From positions 94,495,696 through 94,559,695 of the forward strand of contig OY282606.1 of NCBI GenBank assembly GCA_958298945.1: 64,000 bases of DNA, read 5' to 3'. This document shows, piece by piece, positions 9,330-24,200 of the stretch. The stretch is from Atherix ibis (lineage: Eukaryota; Arthropoda; Insecta; Diptera; Athericidae). A model generated the notes under the pieces. The model did no database searches, was not told where the DNA came from, and saw only the letters and a list, made by a program, of their open reading frames with translations. Every line of letters begins with the position of its first letter. Position 1 is the stretch's first letter. The position numbers and the translations under genes are program-made.

Positions 9330-12300
9330 TCAGTCCGAGATGCTTGCCTGTTTTTTCATTGATTTTAGAGCCCTTTCACGTAATTGCTTTTCAAGGTCAT
9401 CGTTAACGTTTATTACTTCGGTACTTCCGTCCTCACTGTCTGAGCTGTTCGTTCGTTTGCTCTTCTTCTTATGCTTCTTATGTTTCTTATGCTTCTTATT
9501 GTGTTTCTTATGTTTCTTATGCCTTTTCTTTTTAGTCTCAGAATCTGATGAGCTACCTTCATCGCTATCTTTACGCGCCTTTTTTTCCTTTTTACGTTTC
9601 TTTTTTGGTTGATCCGATCCAGAAGAATCATCTTTGGATGCCCTTTTCGGTCGTTTCTTCGAATTGGAACGCTCCTCATCTTCAGATTCAGTATCTGAGC
9701 CATGTTTTTTTTCATCAACTTTTGATTTTTTGTTCACAATTTCAACTTCGCGAACTATTTCGGACGTTTTCCGTTTCCGATCTGTTGCCTGCAGTTTTCG
9801 TTTCACTTCTTCCTCGATATTCCGCATTTTAGATTTAATGTCTTCTTCAGCATGCTTTGAATCATCTGTGCTAGATGATTCCCGTTTCTTCAATATGGGA
9901 GCATGATCTTTTTTACTTTCTACTTCACTTTCACTATCTGATGAGTCCTCTTCCGAACTACTTTCAGTCTTTCTTTTTGCGGCTTTGTCCTTTTTGACTC
10001 CAAGAATATCAAGTTTCTTTAAAACTTCAAGCTTGCTGGTTACTTTCATATTCTTATCCAGATGTACTTTTTCACGTTCATGGGCCTTAAGAAACGGTGA
10101 CGGCGTACGTGACAAACTGGATGAATACCTTTCTTTTGTTTTTTCGGCTGTTCGCACTGACAATTCTTTGCGTTGTTCCTCTACGTGAGGCTCTTCTATT
10201 TTTTTCGATGCTGTTCGTTTTTCTTCCTTGGATGATTCAGTTTTTTTACTGGCGTTATTATCTCCTCGCTCTTTTTTATCCAAAACTGGGCTAATATGTT
10301 TTGCTATTTTCTTATCAGCACTTACTATTCGAATAGGACTAGATCTTGATTTATCGCGTGTTGGATTAGTCTTTTGTTCATCAACTGGACTGCCGCGCTT
10401 CTCTCGAATTGGACTGCTACGCTTTTCTCGAACTGGACTGCTACGCTTTTCTCGAACTGGACTTTCTTTTCTCTCAGAATTCTGTGCATCCTGTCGTTCT
10501 TTTAATGGAGTCGGTAATTTTTCTGCACTTACAGTTATCCGTTGCCCTTTCGGTGGACTGTCCTTATCCCAGTCAGAGCTGTCATCCTTTTTCGGTGCTG
10601 AGTCTTCTTTTCTGTCACGTCGGAATTCATTATGTGATGGTGGCCTATCTCGACTCCTTTCTTGACTTAATCTTCGGCGTTGTGATTGTTGAGGACTGTT
10701 ACGACGTCCACGCATTGGAGATCTACGATCACGCGGTGGAGATGATTTTCTGTCACGTGTCAGTGGGGAGGACCTGCGATCTCGATCTCTTTCGCGGTCT
10801 AGATTAATTGACCTACGTTGTGGTGAGAATCTCTTATCTCTGGGTGGTGAACGTCTATCACGCTGTTGTGGAGAACGTCTATCACGTATTGGTGACTGTC
10901 TTCGATCGCGTTGCATCGGGGATCTGCGTAGTGGCGAAGAGCGTCGTTCCCACGGCGAGTTTCTTCGGTCACGAGGGGAATGATTGCGGCGCATTCTTTC
11001 TCGACTTATGCTACGACGGCGCATATTATTCAGTCGACCTCTCTGTCCACCACGACCACGATTCATTTGCATTGGTGATCTCCGTCTGATGAATCTGAAA
11101 TTTAAATAAAAACACAATTTTTACAATATAATTAATATAAATTCAAGTACTATTTACCGTCTTGGTGACCTTGATCTTCGCATTGGTGAGCGCGAACGCA
11201 TTCTTGGTGATCGTGATCGCTGTCGCGGTGATCGAGATCTTTGTCGTGACCTTTGCCGTGGCGATCTTGATCTCTGACGTGGTGAACGTGACCGCGGTCT
11301 TGGTGAACGAGATCTTTGCCGTGATCGTGATCGGGGCCGAGGTGACCTAGACCGCATCCGCCCACCAGCTCCTCCACCCCGAGGGCTTCTGCCACGAGAA
11401 GGTCGCCGTCCACCACCACCACCACCACCATACTGCTCATTTCTCCGTTGATCTTGTCTTCGTGGTGCTAATTTCTCTGGTGAAGTACTCGTTGAAGTAT
11501 CCTTATTGGTTCGATAATGTCTCTTCTTTTGTATACTATTAAGTTTCTTCTGTATTTCAAAGTCATCTTCTTTTCCATTTGCAGCTGAATTAGATCCACT
11601 ACTACTTCTAGAGGAGCGCGCATTTTTAATTTTTTTCCGTCCCCGATCTGCAGAACTAGAAGACGATGAAGAAGATGAACTCGTAGATCTTGTACGAGAA
11701 CGATGTTTAATTTTAACTGGTGACCTTTAATTGATAACAAAAAATGCATGCCTTATTTCTTATAATTAAAAACAAAATGCAAACCTTGATGCAGAACGAC
11801 TGGTGCTACGTTTCTTTGAAACAGCCGAGTGTGAGCGACTACGCGAAGGGCTATGTTCTTTTCCACCTTTACCGCCACTTGCCAACGTCAACAATTTTTC
11901 TTGCACTTTTGTTAACTTTTGCGAACTGTCTGAAGACTTGTGGCCATTTGTATCTACTATTGGTATTGGTGGATTCGATTTTTCTTTAAGAATCGGGGAT
12001 TTGGACTTTGATTTTTTTGTATTAGGAATAACCCGTGTTCGACTTTTGTTCCGTGTCGAATCAATATTATCTGCTCGTCTATTTCTAGAAGTTGAACGCC
12101 TACTACTATTGCCGCCACCTCCGCCTGTTGTTCCACCACGTTTGTCCGAACGGTCCCTGTCACGGGATCTAGTTCGTCGCCGTCTTTCCGGAGATCGTCG
12201 TCGTGATCGAGACCTCTTCCTTTCGCGTGAACGATCCCGTGAGTTGCGTCGCCTAGGCGAACGATCTCTGGAGGAACGATTTTTAGCGCTACGCTCATGT

Positions 12301-13595
12301 GATTTTGGGCGCGGCGATCTTTCCTTCTCTTTGATTTTAGGTGGAGATTTTGGGCGTTCTTTGCTAACACGGTCGATATCCTTGTTATCATTCCTCGATA
12401 TAGATTTCGAACGAGATTTTGTCCTTGAAACAGATCTTCCTCGATCCATATGGTTCTTAAAATCACTTCGCTCCTGTCCTCTATCCCGATCTGGTCCTCT
12501 ATCCCGATCTGGTCCTCTATCCCGATCCGGTCCTCTATCCCGGTCACGATCTCTATCACGGTCACGATCTCTTTCTCTGTCTCTCTCCCTATCTCTATCT
12601 TCTTCTGATTCTCGTTCCCTTTTCGAAGCAGCGAGCGCTGCAGCAGCTTCTTCCTCTCGTTTCAAAATTTCATCTTTCTTCTGCTGTATAAACTCGGCGG
12701 GTATTCCACTTTCAGATTCCTGAGCAGACAGCAAAAGTGCCCACAACTCATCCATGAAATGTCTAGCATTCCGCCCATTTAGAAATCCCGTCATATTTAT
12801 TTGCATTTTCTTGGGACATGGAAACTTCTCTTCTTCTAACTGATTGTAAACAAATTCAACAACAACATCATCCTCAATGTGAAGTATGTCGGTTATCTTT
12901 TTACTTATCCAAGGCCGTAGAGCATCGAGTTTAACCTTTGACATGTCAACACGTTTATTCAAACAATCACCGAAGCGCATTTGTTTCATCAACTTCTTCT
13001 CCTTGTCTGAGAAACGTGTATCTTGCTGTTGGTTTGTGCCCTGAAACAGTAAGTGTGCATTTTATGTACGGTAACCTAAAATAAGTTCACCTTTTCTAAA
13101 TTATATACGCATAATAATAGATTAACAAGTGGGAATAGAAAAGACATTATTAAAAATCTGCAAAAGCAACGCAGCTCATTCTAATTTGCTTCTTTACGCA
13201 TTAGGCAATATAAATCTGTATGTACGAAATGGCATCAGTGATCAATATATATACGCAGAGTTTGCGAAGAGGTTGAACTAGTAAAATCAACAGTTTCACT
13301 AAACAACAGATAATTTCATCAATTTTTCATAAACGCTTTATCAATAGCACATCTATAGCTTGCACATATTGATATTCATTACATTGCAAAATTTATTCTT
13401 CAGATCGAAAACACGAAATAATCGATTTGATTCGCGTTTGGTTTGTCATGACACTTCCAACAAGCAATGGTAGGGTTCGCGTGCGAAAAGGCAATGGAAT
13501 TTTTCAATTATCAAACATGGAGGCGCCAAGTCAAAGCTTTGGTTACCGAATGTCAAACCCCGGTGTTAACCGGACAAACTTACCGTGAACATCAT
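9330..13595 (-). CDS. SRm160: SRm160/SRRM1-type serine/arginine repetitive splicing coactivator
   Basis: Nuclear matrix-associated SR-related protein that bridges SR proteins and snRNPs and joins exon-junction complexes. Exons on the minus strand are 13595-13584, 13040-11785, 11724-11158 and 11094-9330. They total 3600 nt (1199 residues) in one frame. The tiny first exon encodes MMFT, then 'GTNQQQDTRFSDKEKKL' leads into a PWI domain (residues about 10-130; 'LDALRPWISKKITDIL', 'MTGFLNGRNARHFMDELW'). A charged linker and long RS, RD and SP repeats follow, including four DRDRGP-type units near 12475-12545 and three 'REKRSSP' units near 10370-10460. A Lys/His-rich run (HKK repeats, about 9460-9530) precedes the C-terminus 'SMKKQASISD'. 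Length and order fit insect SRm160. No break seen. Confidence 0.93.
12474..12545 (-). repeat. In-frame tandem minisatellite encoding DRDRGP
   Basis: About four copies of an 18-bp unit (plus-strand core ctatcccgatctggtcct) in SRRM1-like exon 2. They keep the frame and lengthen the Arg-Asp repeat. Such units are prone to length polymorphism. Confidence 0.85.
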
Positions 13596-13758
13596 TTTTA
13601 TTGTTTTTCTTCCGCCTCCTCTCTATCAATGAAAATTCGACCCGGAGTTAATTGTGAACAAAAATTATTTCTATAGATTTAAAGAAAACTACAATTTATT
13701 GCGTGCGAATTTAATTTGAAATAAACACACAATATTTTTCTTAAATGATTCTAACAAA

Positions 13759-13863
13759 ATGAACAATTGGCAATTGCCGGGTGACGACGAAGAAATCGTT
13801 GGCGATGGCCGAAAGTTTACGGCAGCGAAAACTGCAACCACGAAGACGATGACGGCTTATTGA
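13759..13863 (+). CDS. Small divergent ORF of 34 codons upstream of the SRRM1-like gene
   Basis: ATG to TGA frame beginning MNNWQLPGDDEEIVGDG and ending with a Thr/Lys-rich stretch. It lies about 160 bp upstream of the SRRM1-like start, on the opposite strand, in a locally GC-richer island. It could be a small protein, the first exon of a divergent transcript, or chance. No family is recognised and no splice donor stands out. Low confidence. Confidence 0.2.
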   Translation: MNNWQLPGDDEEIVGDGRKFTAAKTATTKTMTAY

Positions 13864-15013
13864 GTAAAATTCGTTCCTCCTTCCTGTAATCGAATTATTA
13901 CTCATAATTACGGCAAAAAAACAACACCGTGCACACTCAATTTATTTAATTGCACGCCATTCCTCGTCCATAAAATTAATTTTTATCAATTTGAACTCTT
14001 TGCACAGGCAACTTGAAAATTTTATCTCGTATATGCTCTTTCCGTCACTATTTTTTCATGCGGCTTATTATTTAAAATGGCGGAGCGTCGTAAAACTTAA
14101 CGAAGAAATAAATTAATCATATAGCTAATGTTTCGTTATGAAACGCCATCTGCATTTTGCCATAATCTAGATATCTTTGTTTTGACCGATTTCCCTTAAT
14201 ACTCAGTTATATATAATAAATAGTTTTTAATATTAAATTTTTTAAATATTAAATATTAAATATCGAAAATATTTAAATGAAATTTTTTTTTGTTGAATTA
14301 ACGATAAATTTTTATTGATAATTCAGTAATTGAAATTTTTAAGTAACCCTTGGTTTTTGTAAGCCATCTTGTTAAAACTAATAGAATATTTTTAATATTT
14401 CAACTAATCGAAATTTCAATATTATCACATAAAGAAAAAAGTTGTACCCACAATATTTCTTCGAACATCCCATTTAGTGTAGGGTATATAAATTTAAAAA
14501 ATAATGAATTTCTGCATACATCATTAAAAAATATGAACAGTGTTTATCTTAAAAATGAATAAAAAGTATTTATTTAAAAGTTTAAATTTACATATTAAGT
14601 ACAAAAAGGTTTTTTTGAAGAAAAAAAGTAGAACAAAATTATTTTAAAAAAATAATTGTTTATCGCTTAAATGATTTAAAGTAAACAGTTGAATTAATAA
14701 AATAGTAAAGTCATTTTATTAGTTTTATTTAAAATTAACAAATTGATTTAAATTTAATTAATTATTAACTTGTATGTTCTATCTAATAACTAGTAACGTT
14801 TATTGATTGAATCAAAATGAAAAAATGTATATATAATCAAAGAATAATTTTTTTTAATTTTATTTAGAATAATCAAAGAGAACTTGATATTATGAATATA
14901 AATAAAGATTATAAAATATTACCTAACCATTTATTTAATTGTAAATCAAAAACAAATCCATTTTGTTTTTTTTTTCTATATAAACAGTACTGGATTTGAT
15001 TTATATTAAATTT

Positions 15014-15015
<2 letters not shown>

Positions 15016-15050
<35 letters not shown>
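15016..15050. repeat. (TA)n microsatellite
   Basis: About 17 uninterrupted TA units. Confidence 0.95.
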
Positions 15051-15053
<3 letters not shown>

Positions 15054-15201
15054 ATAATCAATTAATGTTATTTAATCTAAATATAATTTGTTTGTTTTAT
15101 CATTTATTTTAATATATAAAATCTACATTATTTTCTTATTTATTTTTATAAAAAAAATTTTATCATTTCATTGTTGTAGAATAATTTCAGTAAAAATTAA
15201 A

Positions 15202-18200
15202 CTAAGGAATTATATTTGGTTCTTGAAGGGCTCCAGTTGAATACTTTGGCTTGCAGACACATCCACTCTCTACAAGAACATAATCCTGTCCAGTTAATGT
15301 TACCGGTCCAAGTGGGATGACCAGAAATAAATATGGGACATACGTTTGGGTGCATTCGCCTCGTACAACATCACACTCGGATGATCTGCAAAGTAATATA
15401 ATATATAAATATATAACTTACTTGAAAATTATAGACTGTATACAAATTCGCAAATATGAAAAATATAAAATTATCAACGTATAGCCGTAAAATTCTTTTC
15501 CTCCAATTGAACAGGTTTTAATCTACTCGTTTCACTTGTTTTAATTTATGTCAGTATGTATACTAAAACAAATACTTCTGCCTGTATATACATAAAAAAA
15601 ATTTCTCCTTATTAATTGTATATGGACTCTTTACAGACCTTCTACTTTTTACTTTAAGTAATTTTCTGATTGTACTTATGAAAAAAAAAACAATTTTACA
15701 AATTATTTAGAAAGTTTTCAATGATTCCGCATTTAAGTATTTATCTTTTTGTCAAAACGCAATAGTGTTGCTTAAAAAACATAAGTTCCAATTATATTAA
15801 CCAAACCCCCCATCTTAATGGAATTTGTCAAATTATTTTATAGAAATTTGTTTAACGAAAAATTATAACAATTTTCAAATAATAATTTGTGGATATTTTA
15901 CCAATGTTTGAATAGGTTAGTTAGGTTTATAAGTTATTATTAACGCCAGCAATACTTAAATGCATCCTAATTTTACACTTTTATAAAAGTGAAAATAGTA
16001 TGAAAATACAGAAACATTATATTATATATAGTATCTCTTGTATAAAAAGCACTACTGCTAATTTAAATTATATACAAAAAATAAGGCTAAATATTTTCCT
16101 GAGAACTAGTACTCAAATTAAAAGAAAACAATAAATTGGTTTGTTAATTGGTATCGTTCCGTGTAATTCAAATCAATTTTCATAATAGCTAATGGAAAAA
16201 TGATTGCATCTTTCAAACACATTTCCTATTAATTTTGCTATTAAACAGTCGGTGGCTTCTTAAGAAAGCATTCATCACCCATAAATTACCATGCATTAAA
16301 CTATGTTTGTTGGAACATACATTATAGGCAGTTTACGGAATATTTGAGAAAGTTTTATTAAAATTATAAAAATAACATTAGTTTGTTTACTTTTATATAT
16401 TTTAATTATATTATATTTAATGTTAGATTTTAATTATCACAAAATTTATCTGCATAATGACTTTAATATAAAATAATATTACTGAATTTTTCCGAAAGCA
16501 TTTTCTTTTTTCTTCAAGTTTTTCGTTGCACAAAAGAAAAAAGTAAATATATAATAGGAAATATGTAGAGAAATTTTTTCAATACAAATTGTTACAAGAA
16601 AAGTGCATTCATCTTGCATTTACGGCAAAAATCCTTCTTTAAATGAATTTCTATTGGTTTAATTGTACAAGAGTTTATTTCTATTGGTAACATTTATATT
16701 TAAAATTATAAGTAGCTAATACGAAATCTCCGTATTTGTAAAATAAGAATCTACAATATATTAATTCCATGTAGAGTACATGTATGTAATATGACAAAAA
16801 TGTTGTTGGACTCGATGAAAGCCCCATGTACTTATAATAACCTCATAGTATGTCGTTATACAAAATAATCAATTATATGAAATTATCATCATATGCTTAG
16901 CATCACAATTATTGTACTAACAGTTTAATTACGATATTTATCTTTACTGATTGAAAAGTGATGATTAATTTGTATACATGAAATTCTTTTATATTATGAA
17001 TTTCTTATGTATATGTACATATTATTATTTAGGTCATTGTAGTTTATTTATTTCTTTTAAGGTGCGCATAAAAGTGTGATCAGAACATAAAAATGCAGAA
17101 GAATTCCAATTTTGAGTCGCAATTTGTTGAAAATATTATTATTAAGTTTATCGTTTATTTACAATTCTGTTTTACTTTCCAAAATGTAGATCAGTAAATC
17201 AGGTAATAAAAATGATTACAATGAAAGTTGTGGCTCACTAACAATATCAACAGTAATGCTAATAAAAATGGATAATAGAAATGGTAATGGCCAATGGTAA
17301 TTGCAAAGGTAAATAGGTAATAGGCAATAAGCTTGTAGTAAAATCTTAGTAATACTACTTCTCGTATTGCACTATACACATTATTAGGTGATATAAAGCT
17401 ACGAACTATCTCTTGTAATAGGAGTACGAAGATAATAATATTTTCAAAAGTTTTATAATACTTACTCGCATACTTCGAATACAACTTGCTGAAGTAAATC
17501 AGGAAATTTTTGCACAATTGTAACTGGCTGACCAGAGGTCAAACTGACACCGTACATTGGCGCTGTTGTATTATAACGTGTCTTGCACAGTCTTGCTGGC
17601 GTACTTCCGCACTGATGTTGATTCGAATCATTATCATCAATAGATCGACCTAAAAGTTCAAAAATAATATGCCTAATAGTTAATATAAGTATACACACGT
17701 ATTTATACAATATAGATTGTCTTTTTGAAATATTTAGAATCAACAATATTTAATTTATCAAATTTTAATGTGATAAAGTAAAAAAAAAAATAATAGAAAT
17801 TTCCATTTCGAATTAAAATAAAAATTAAAAACGTTAAACCAATATTACTGACCCAAATTTCCATATATTCTCATTTTTACTATTATTGAAATTTTCCAAA
17901 TAACATTCAAATAATGTATTTATTTATTATGTAAATAAAATTCTTATAAAATTTTCATTCAATTCAAAATTCTCTATGCTTTTTTGATGCAAATAATTCC
18001 ACAAAATTCACATGGCTTACAAATGACCTTTCTTATTTTGAGAATAAAAGAAACCAAAAGACCTCGTTTTAGAAATGAAAAGACATTTCACTATCTGCAA
18101 TTTTTATATTGTATCCAAACCAAAAAAATTAATTTATTTCCATGTCATATATTGTAGTATATATACTCGTATTTATTTGCATATGACCTGCTAAATAAAA

Positions 18201-21200
18201 TAATTCTTTTTTCATATATTATTTATATTTTAAGAGAAAAGAATAATCATTAATTAAAAATCTGTCAAGATCAGGAAGAAAAACTTCATTTAAATTATTT
18301 TCACTTTAAAAAAAAAAAAGTGTAAGTTTTATGGTGTTCTAATTATAATTTTTAAACATTCAAAGAAAATATTTTTTGTTACCAAGCCACAGTTTTTATT
18401 TTTAATACCTTATTTAAGTAAAATTTACAGATGATACTTTAAATTTATAAATTTTGTATATTTTTTTGGTAGATTAATGTTTTAAAATAAAAACTAACAT
18501 TATTTAAGATAATTATGAAAAAAAAACAAAAGCAAAAAAATATTAACTAAAATTAAAGAATATGATCAAAAATTAAAAATCATATTATTAAAATGGTTAA
18601 GAATTTTTATAGGTAAAAATTATAGTATAAAAATTTTCACATATTGTAGTTTAAAAAAAAAAAATAGATTTGAAAAAATATTTCATATAAAAAATTTTTT
18701 TTAATTATTTTAATGCAATATTACAGTCATTATTCAAAGAAACTACTATTCGACGTATGTAAATAACCACCTGGAAGAATTTTATTTACAAGCAAACAAT
18801 TTACTTGAAATTGCAGATATAAATATTTTTTCAATATTACCAAAATTGAGGTAAGAACGAAAAATCCAAATTTCATTCAAGTGTTAATTATTTGCATCAA
18901 CATTTGTACAATAATATTATATATTTTTATAATGTACAGTTTTTACACTCTTCTTTTATAGGAAATATTCATGCAAGAGTAACCATATTTTTCAGATATT
19001 AAATACAATCTGAATTTTTTGAAACTGATAACTTTGTTTATCTTCTTCTTTTTTTTAAATTTCATTTTAAAAACTTTAAGAACTCAATTTTTTGACTTTA
19101 TCGCAGAGACGAAGAAAAAACAAAATAAACTCGAACGAGGACCATACAACGAAAATCAAGCACAACTAAACAGGAAATGGTCATCACGACAAATCTCTTG
19201 TAGTGGTCATAATCCTATTATCGGGTCAAAAGAAACATGTAAGTGGGTCATGAGACCGCGAGGTGCGATTTGACTATATAATTAATGGGTGTATGACGGT
19301 GATTCTTTCATCTTCACAGATAAATTCACTCTCATATAAAATGTTTAACAATTTATAGACTATTCTTAAAATGAGTATAGTTGTATTCTGTTAGTTTAAT
19401 AAAAATATAAAAAAGATACAAAAATTAAAAAAAGAAAATATTAATTAAAAAATTTAAAAGTATACAAAAAAAAGAAGAGAAATTTTCATTATTAACACTT
19501 TACTGCTCTCATGTATATGCTAATGTGTATACTAGTATAGAATTGTTTAGTAAAGGTAAAATTTAGTATATGCACGTTAATAATATTATATTTATTTTAA
19601 AAAAAAGTCTACTAATATAATATTAATTCTTGGTTAGTGCGCAGTTCAAATTTTATTGTATTTAAAATTGTTTTCTTTATTCATTTAAGGTAAATCAAGT
19701 ATAATTATTGTATTATAAATAACTATAAAAACTGAATATAAAAAAAAAGGATAATAAATCTTTAAAATGAGAAAAACCTACAATAAAAAAAAATTTAAAT
19801 GCTCAAAATCAAAATAATTTTTTTAAAGAAATTTCTTAATGGTCTGTATTTATAAACTTTCTCCAAAATCTTTAAATTAATTTTCATCAATAATTTCAAT
19901 AATTCCTTTTCTAGAATTTAATAATTTTAATTAAAATTTTAAAATTAAATTAGACAATGTTAATTATTCTAGAAAAGGAATTATTGAAATTATTGGTGAA
20001 AATTAATTCAAGATTTTGACTATCCATAAAATAATCATTAATTCCTTTTTTTAATGATCATTTTAATATTTTCCCCAAAAATATTCATTGCAAACGACAA
20101 AAAAAAAAATCAATTCTATTTTGAAACTAAAAAAATTCTAATCATTTACATATTTTGAATTACCTGTATTTGAGATAGAATTTTTTCCATTTGAACTGCT
20201 TACATTTAATAACCTTTTAGTAAACAAGGGGCAAGAGATTTTCTTACAGTTTGTTTTGATGTTTCTATTGAGAAACGGTTAGTCAGTTGGTAAAAATTAT
20301 GCTCTCACCTGTCCAGGTAGTTAACCGTACGCAAAGTAATTTCGGTTGAATGACAACAGGCAAAAATAACTTCTTTTACTACCACAATAATTATGATGAG
20401 TGTATTAGTACCCAAGAGAAGAGAAATATGATAAAGAAAATAACAAAAACAGCCGTGCTAAATATATATTCATGAGTATATTAAATATTGCCGATGAGAA
20501 GAATTTACTACACGTATTAAAATTCACGTGCTTAAGTTTCAGATGTATTGTAAGCTTTTTTCTTTAATAGTAGTTTGTGATTTGAATGTCAATTGATTTG
20601 ACATAAATAACTGTAAAATGAAGGTGGGCAAAGCCAGCGCATGTTAAATCTGTCCGTTTACCTGAGCTTTACCGGTTGGTGGTATATTCATTGAACAGGT
20701 ACGTATGTAAATTATTCCTTTTTTTTATTTATTTATTCAGTTTTCTTTACTAATATTTGATTATCTTACTTTTATTTTTTAAGTTTATTTTCGAAATGTT
20801 GATTAAACTAAATTTACCAACTAGTCAGGAATGACTTTAATGCAAGATAATTAGAACAGTGTAATTATTATAAGAGTTGAAATATTAAAGAAAATATTGT
20901 ACGAAAAGATAGAAAGAAAAACAATTTTTCTTATTTTTCTATATCAAATATAATTAATTTTCTATAAGAATTTATTAGTAATATAAATGAACAGTCAAAT
21001 ATTGATAAGACTTCTTCATTTAAGATATTTTATAAAACAAATTCAATATTTAGCTTTATGTAAATTGAATTACTTTCCCAATCACGGTTTCTACAATATA
21101 ATAATTAAAATCATTTCTCACTTAAAAGAAAAAAATTAAAAGTAATTCGTAAAACATTCTATTTGTATTTATGATAATATGGTACATTATAATTATTATT

Positions 21201-24200
21201 CAGACTGTAGAAAAACCCAAAGACAAATTATTCTCATTAATATTGAAATACGTGTAATAGTAAGTTAAGTATGGAAAAATGCGATTAAGTTTCACTAGTA
21301 GAAAACCTAAAACAATATAATTATTTTCTCTTGTATTTTATACAAAATGTAAAATTCAATATAAAGAAAGAAATCGGACTCAAGATTTTTTTTTCTAGAT
21401 GTCGGTCTAGTTTCTATTTGATTTAACTAAAAATGACTTATGGGAAAAAAAATTTCACATTCAAAACAAATCGACTTTTAAAATATTATCAAGAGGAAAA
21501 TTTCATTTTATTTTATTCTAAAAGTATTTTATTGAATTAAATTTGAAAGAAAATTCATTGCTAAAATATTTTTTTTCTTCTTTCTTTTAATTAAAACAAT
21601 CGAATATTATATAGGTTGGAGTGTTTTTTTTTCTCACTTCTTTCCATAATGAAAGTGACAAAAATGTCTTGTTTTTAATAGTTTCTCTTCGAAATTTCTA
21701 TTAGTTCCACTTTCTAATGCAATTAAGTGCAATTTTTTGTTTTCATTTGAAAATGACCTCCTCTTCACCATATTTTGGAGGAGACCGATTCTAAACAATA
21801 ATTAAGTTATACATGGAAAATATTTATATAATTAATATTATCAAATATTAACTGGATTTTGGCATAGTTTGGAAATTATTATTAACAATAATATATGCAT
21901 AAATTATATGATTAATTATAAGACAAATATACATAAACGAAAGAGTATTTAACTGTTTTGATTGGTAATTAAATTTGTATTTAATTTATTTATTGCTGTA
22001 CTTACCCATTCGTGAGCTTCGAATTGGATCATTGACTTCTGAGTATGCCCTTAATAAAGCACTTTGTGTTATCGATGGATCCAATGTTCGAAGTTGGGTT
22101 TGTCGACCTCTTCTTGAAGAAGTTGCAGAAAATAATCGTGCAATTGTTGAACTAACAAAATAGAAAAATTTGAGAATAAATATTTACCCCTCTTATTATG
22201 TAAGTATAAAATCAAAAAAAAAATTATAAATATAATTAAAAATGGTTATTTTTTTTAAATTTACCTCGGATAAGGTGCATTATTAGGTCCTATACAATCT
22301 GTAGAGTCTGTGAAAGCATTCCCTGACACATACTTTAAACCACTTCCACTGCTACACTTTTCTTGTGAATAACTTGACCAAAGTGCCGCATTTGTTATAT
22401 GTCTATGTATTGTGATAACTAACAGAGCAGATATTAACTAAAAATATAAAAATGAAAAAAAAAAATAATATATTTTCTTTCTGATAAGTTTTTTTTTTAT
22501 TTTAAGTAAAAATAGTATTTTTTTCTTCAATATCCAAAATAGTGACATTTTATGGCTATAATAATCTTTGTTCTTTGCTCTACGATATATCAAATATCTT
22601 AAAATTAATTATTAAAATAGTATATTTTAATCATTTTTAAAAAAAAATTATTTTGGCTAATATTTATATTCTTTTTTTTAATAAAAATCTATTACTATTA
22701 TTAGAGAATTTCTAAATAGAATGTGATATAATATCTTATTTAAACTACTATTTTTTAATAAAAACAACCCAATATAAAACTTTTCTAAATAGGATAAAAT
22801 AATAAATTTTTATATTAATTATAAGATAATATTTTCTATTATAATTTTGTATAAAAAAAATTTATCTAGCATTCAAGTTATGTACTACTACCCTCCTTAC
22901 GTATAAACTGAAAACCACAAAAGTGCCAAGGTTCAAGTTCGTGTAGATAGGAAAATCTACTAAAGAATAAGAAAATAATGAAAGTACAATATTAAAGATT
23001 CAAGAGATAGATAACCTCAATTTTCGTAACTTTTCACTGTACAAGTACAATACGTACAAAAAAAAAAACTGTTGGCATTATTTTTCAAATACATATGTTA
23101 ATATTTTTAATTAATGCATATATTAAAATCTCATAATTTCACTTGCATTGATTTAATTGAAACTACAAGCATTTTTTTATTAAAACTTTTTTTTTTAAAA
23201 TGCAGTAAAAAAGTTCTCTATTTTGTTTGGAGAAAGTTTTTTTGTAACACGATATGTACCATATTTATGCAATTGGTTTTCTTCAAATATTATCCAATTA
23301 AATGTATTAATATTAAAGTGATTCTAAAAAATCGTTATTTGTGGTTTTTTTTTTGCAACATAATATAAATAAACTAAATAAATAAATGAATAGATATGAT
23401 ATGACAGATATTAATATGTAAAAATGTTTTAAGCAAATTATTATTGAATGCTATAAGTTTTACTGTAAATTTTACACTAAACAGGTCTCTTGAAATCAAT
23501 CAATCAAAGTTTTTTTTTCAATTTAATATTATTATAGTTTCATAGTTCAGCAATTTTTTTTTTTGTATTACAAAATAATTCTCAAAAATATCAGTTAGAT
23601 TTAAGAAAGTTTTTGGAGAAGAAAAGAAAAACATAATGATGAGTTTCTGTTAATTATTTTTAAGAATTATTTACTACCTCTATTAATCTATAATAATTTA
23701 TTAAAATTTTATTAAACTATTTAAAATTTAACTAATTTTCTAAAGATATTCAGATAAGATGTATTTTTAAATAATACTTGTATATTTGTAAATTTTTTTT
23801 ATAAAACTGAATATAATTATTATAAAAATATTATTGCATTTAAAAAAAAAAGAAATTTATCCTTTATCATATATATTGTAATTAATTTATATCTTAATAA
23901 GATAACAAGGAAGATGTCATTTTATAGGAATTTGTATATTCATAATTGTATAGTTTTAATTTAATTCAACGGTGATTTGCCGTTTTCATTTTTTTTTCTA
24001 AAGGAATATCTAATTTTTAAAATAGGTTTTTTTCTCTATGATAATATTATTAAGTAAATATTCATAATAAATCAGATACTGTAGCATAAAAAAATTTATT
24101 AAAATTCAAGAAGAAAAAATCATCTATAATCTTCTTCTTTATTTATTTTGATAACTGTGCATATGTACATATGTCGATAGGTTTTATTATAATTGCATAT

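Larger units (their letters stand above)
13705..15130. other. Upstream region of the SRRM1-like gene and AT-rich spacer
   Basis: 13.7-14.1 kb is less AT-rich and probably contains the SRRM1-like promoter. A 34-codon plus-strand frame at 13759-13863 is listed separately. From 14.1 kb on the sequence is AT-rich; no gene seen. Confidence 0.5.

Noticed and set aside
11803..12723. 306-codon plus-strand frame with Arg/Leu/Ser repeats
   Set aside because: Antisense of the RS/RD repeats of the SRRM1-like gene.
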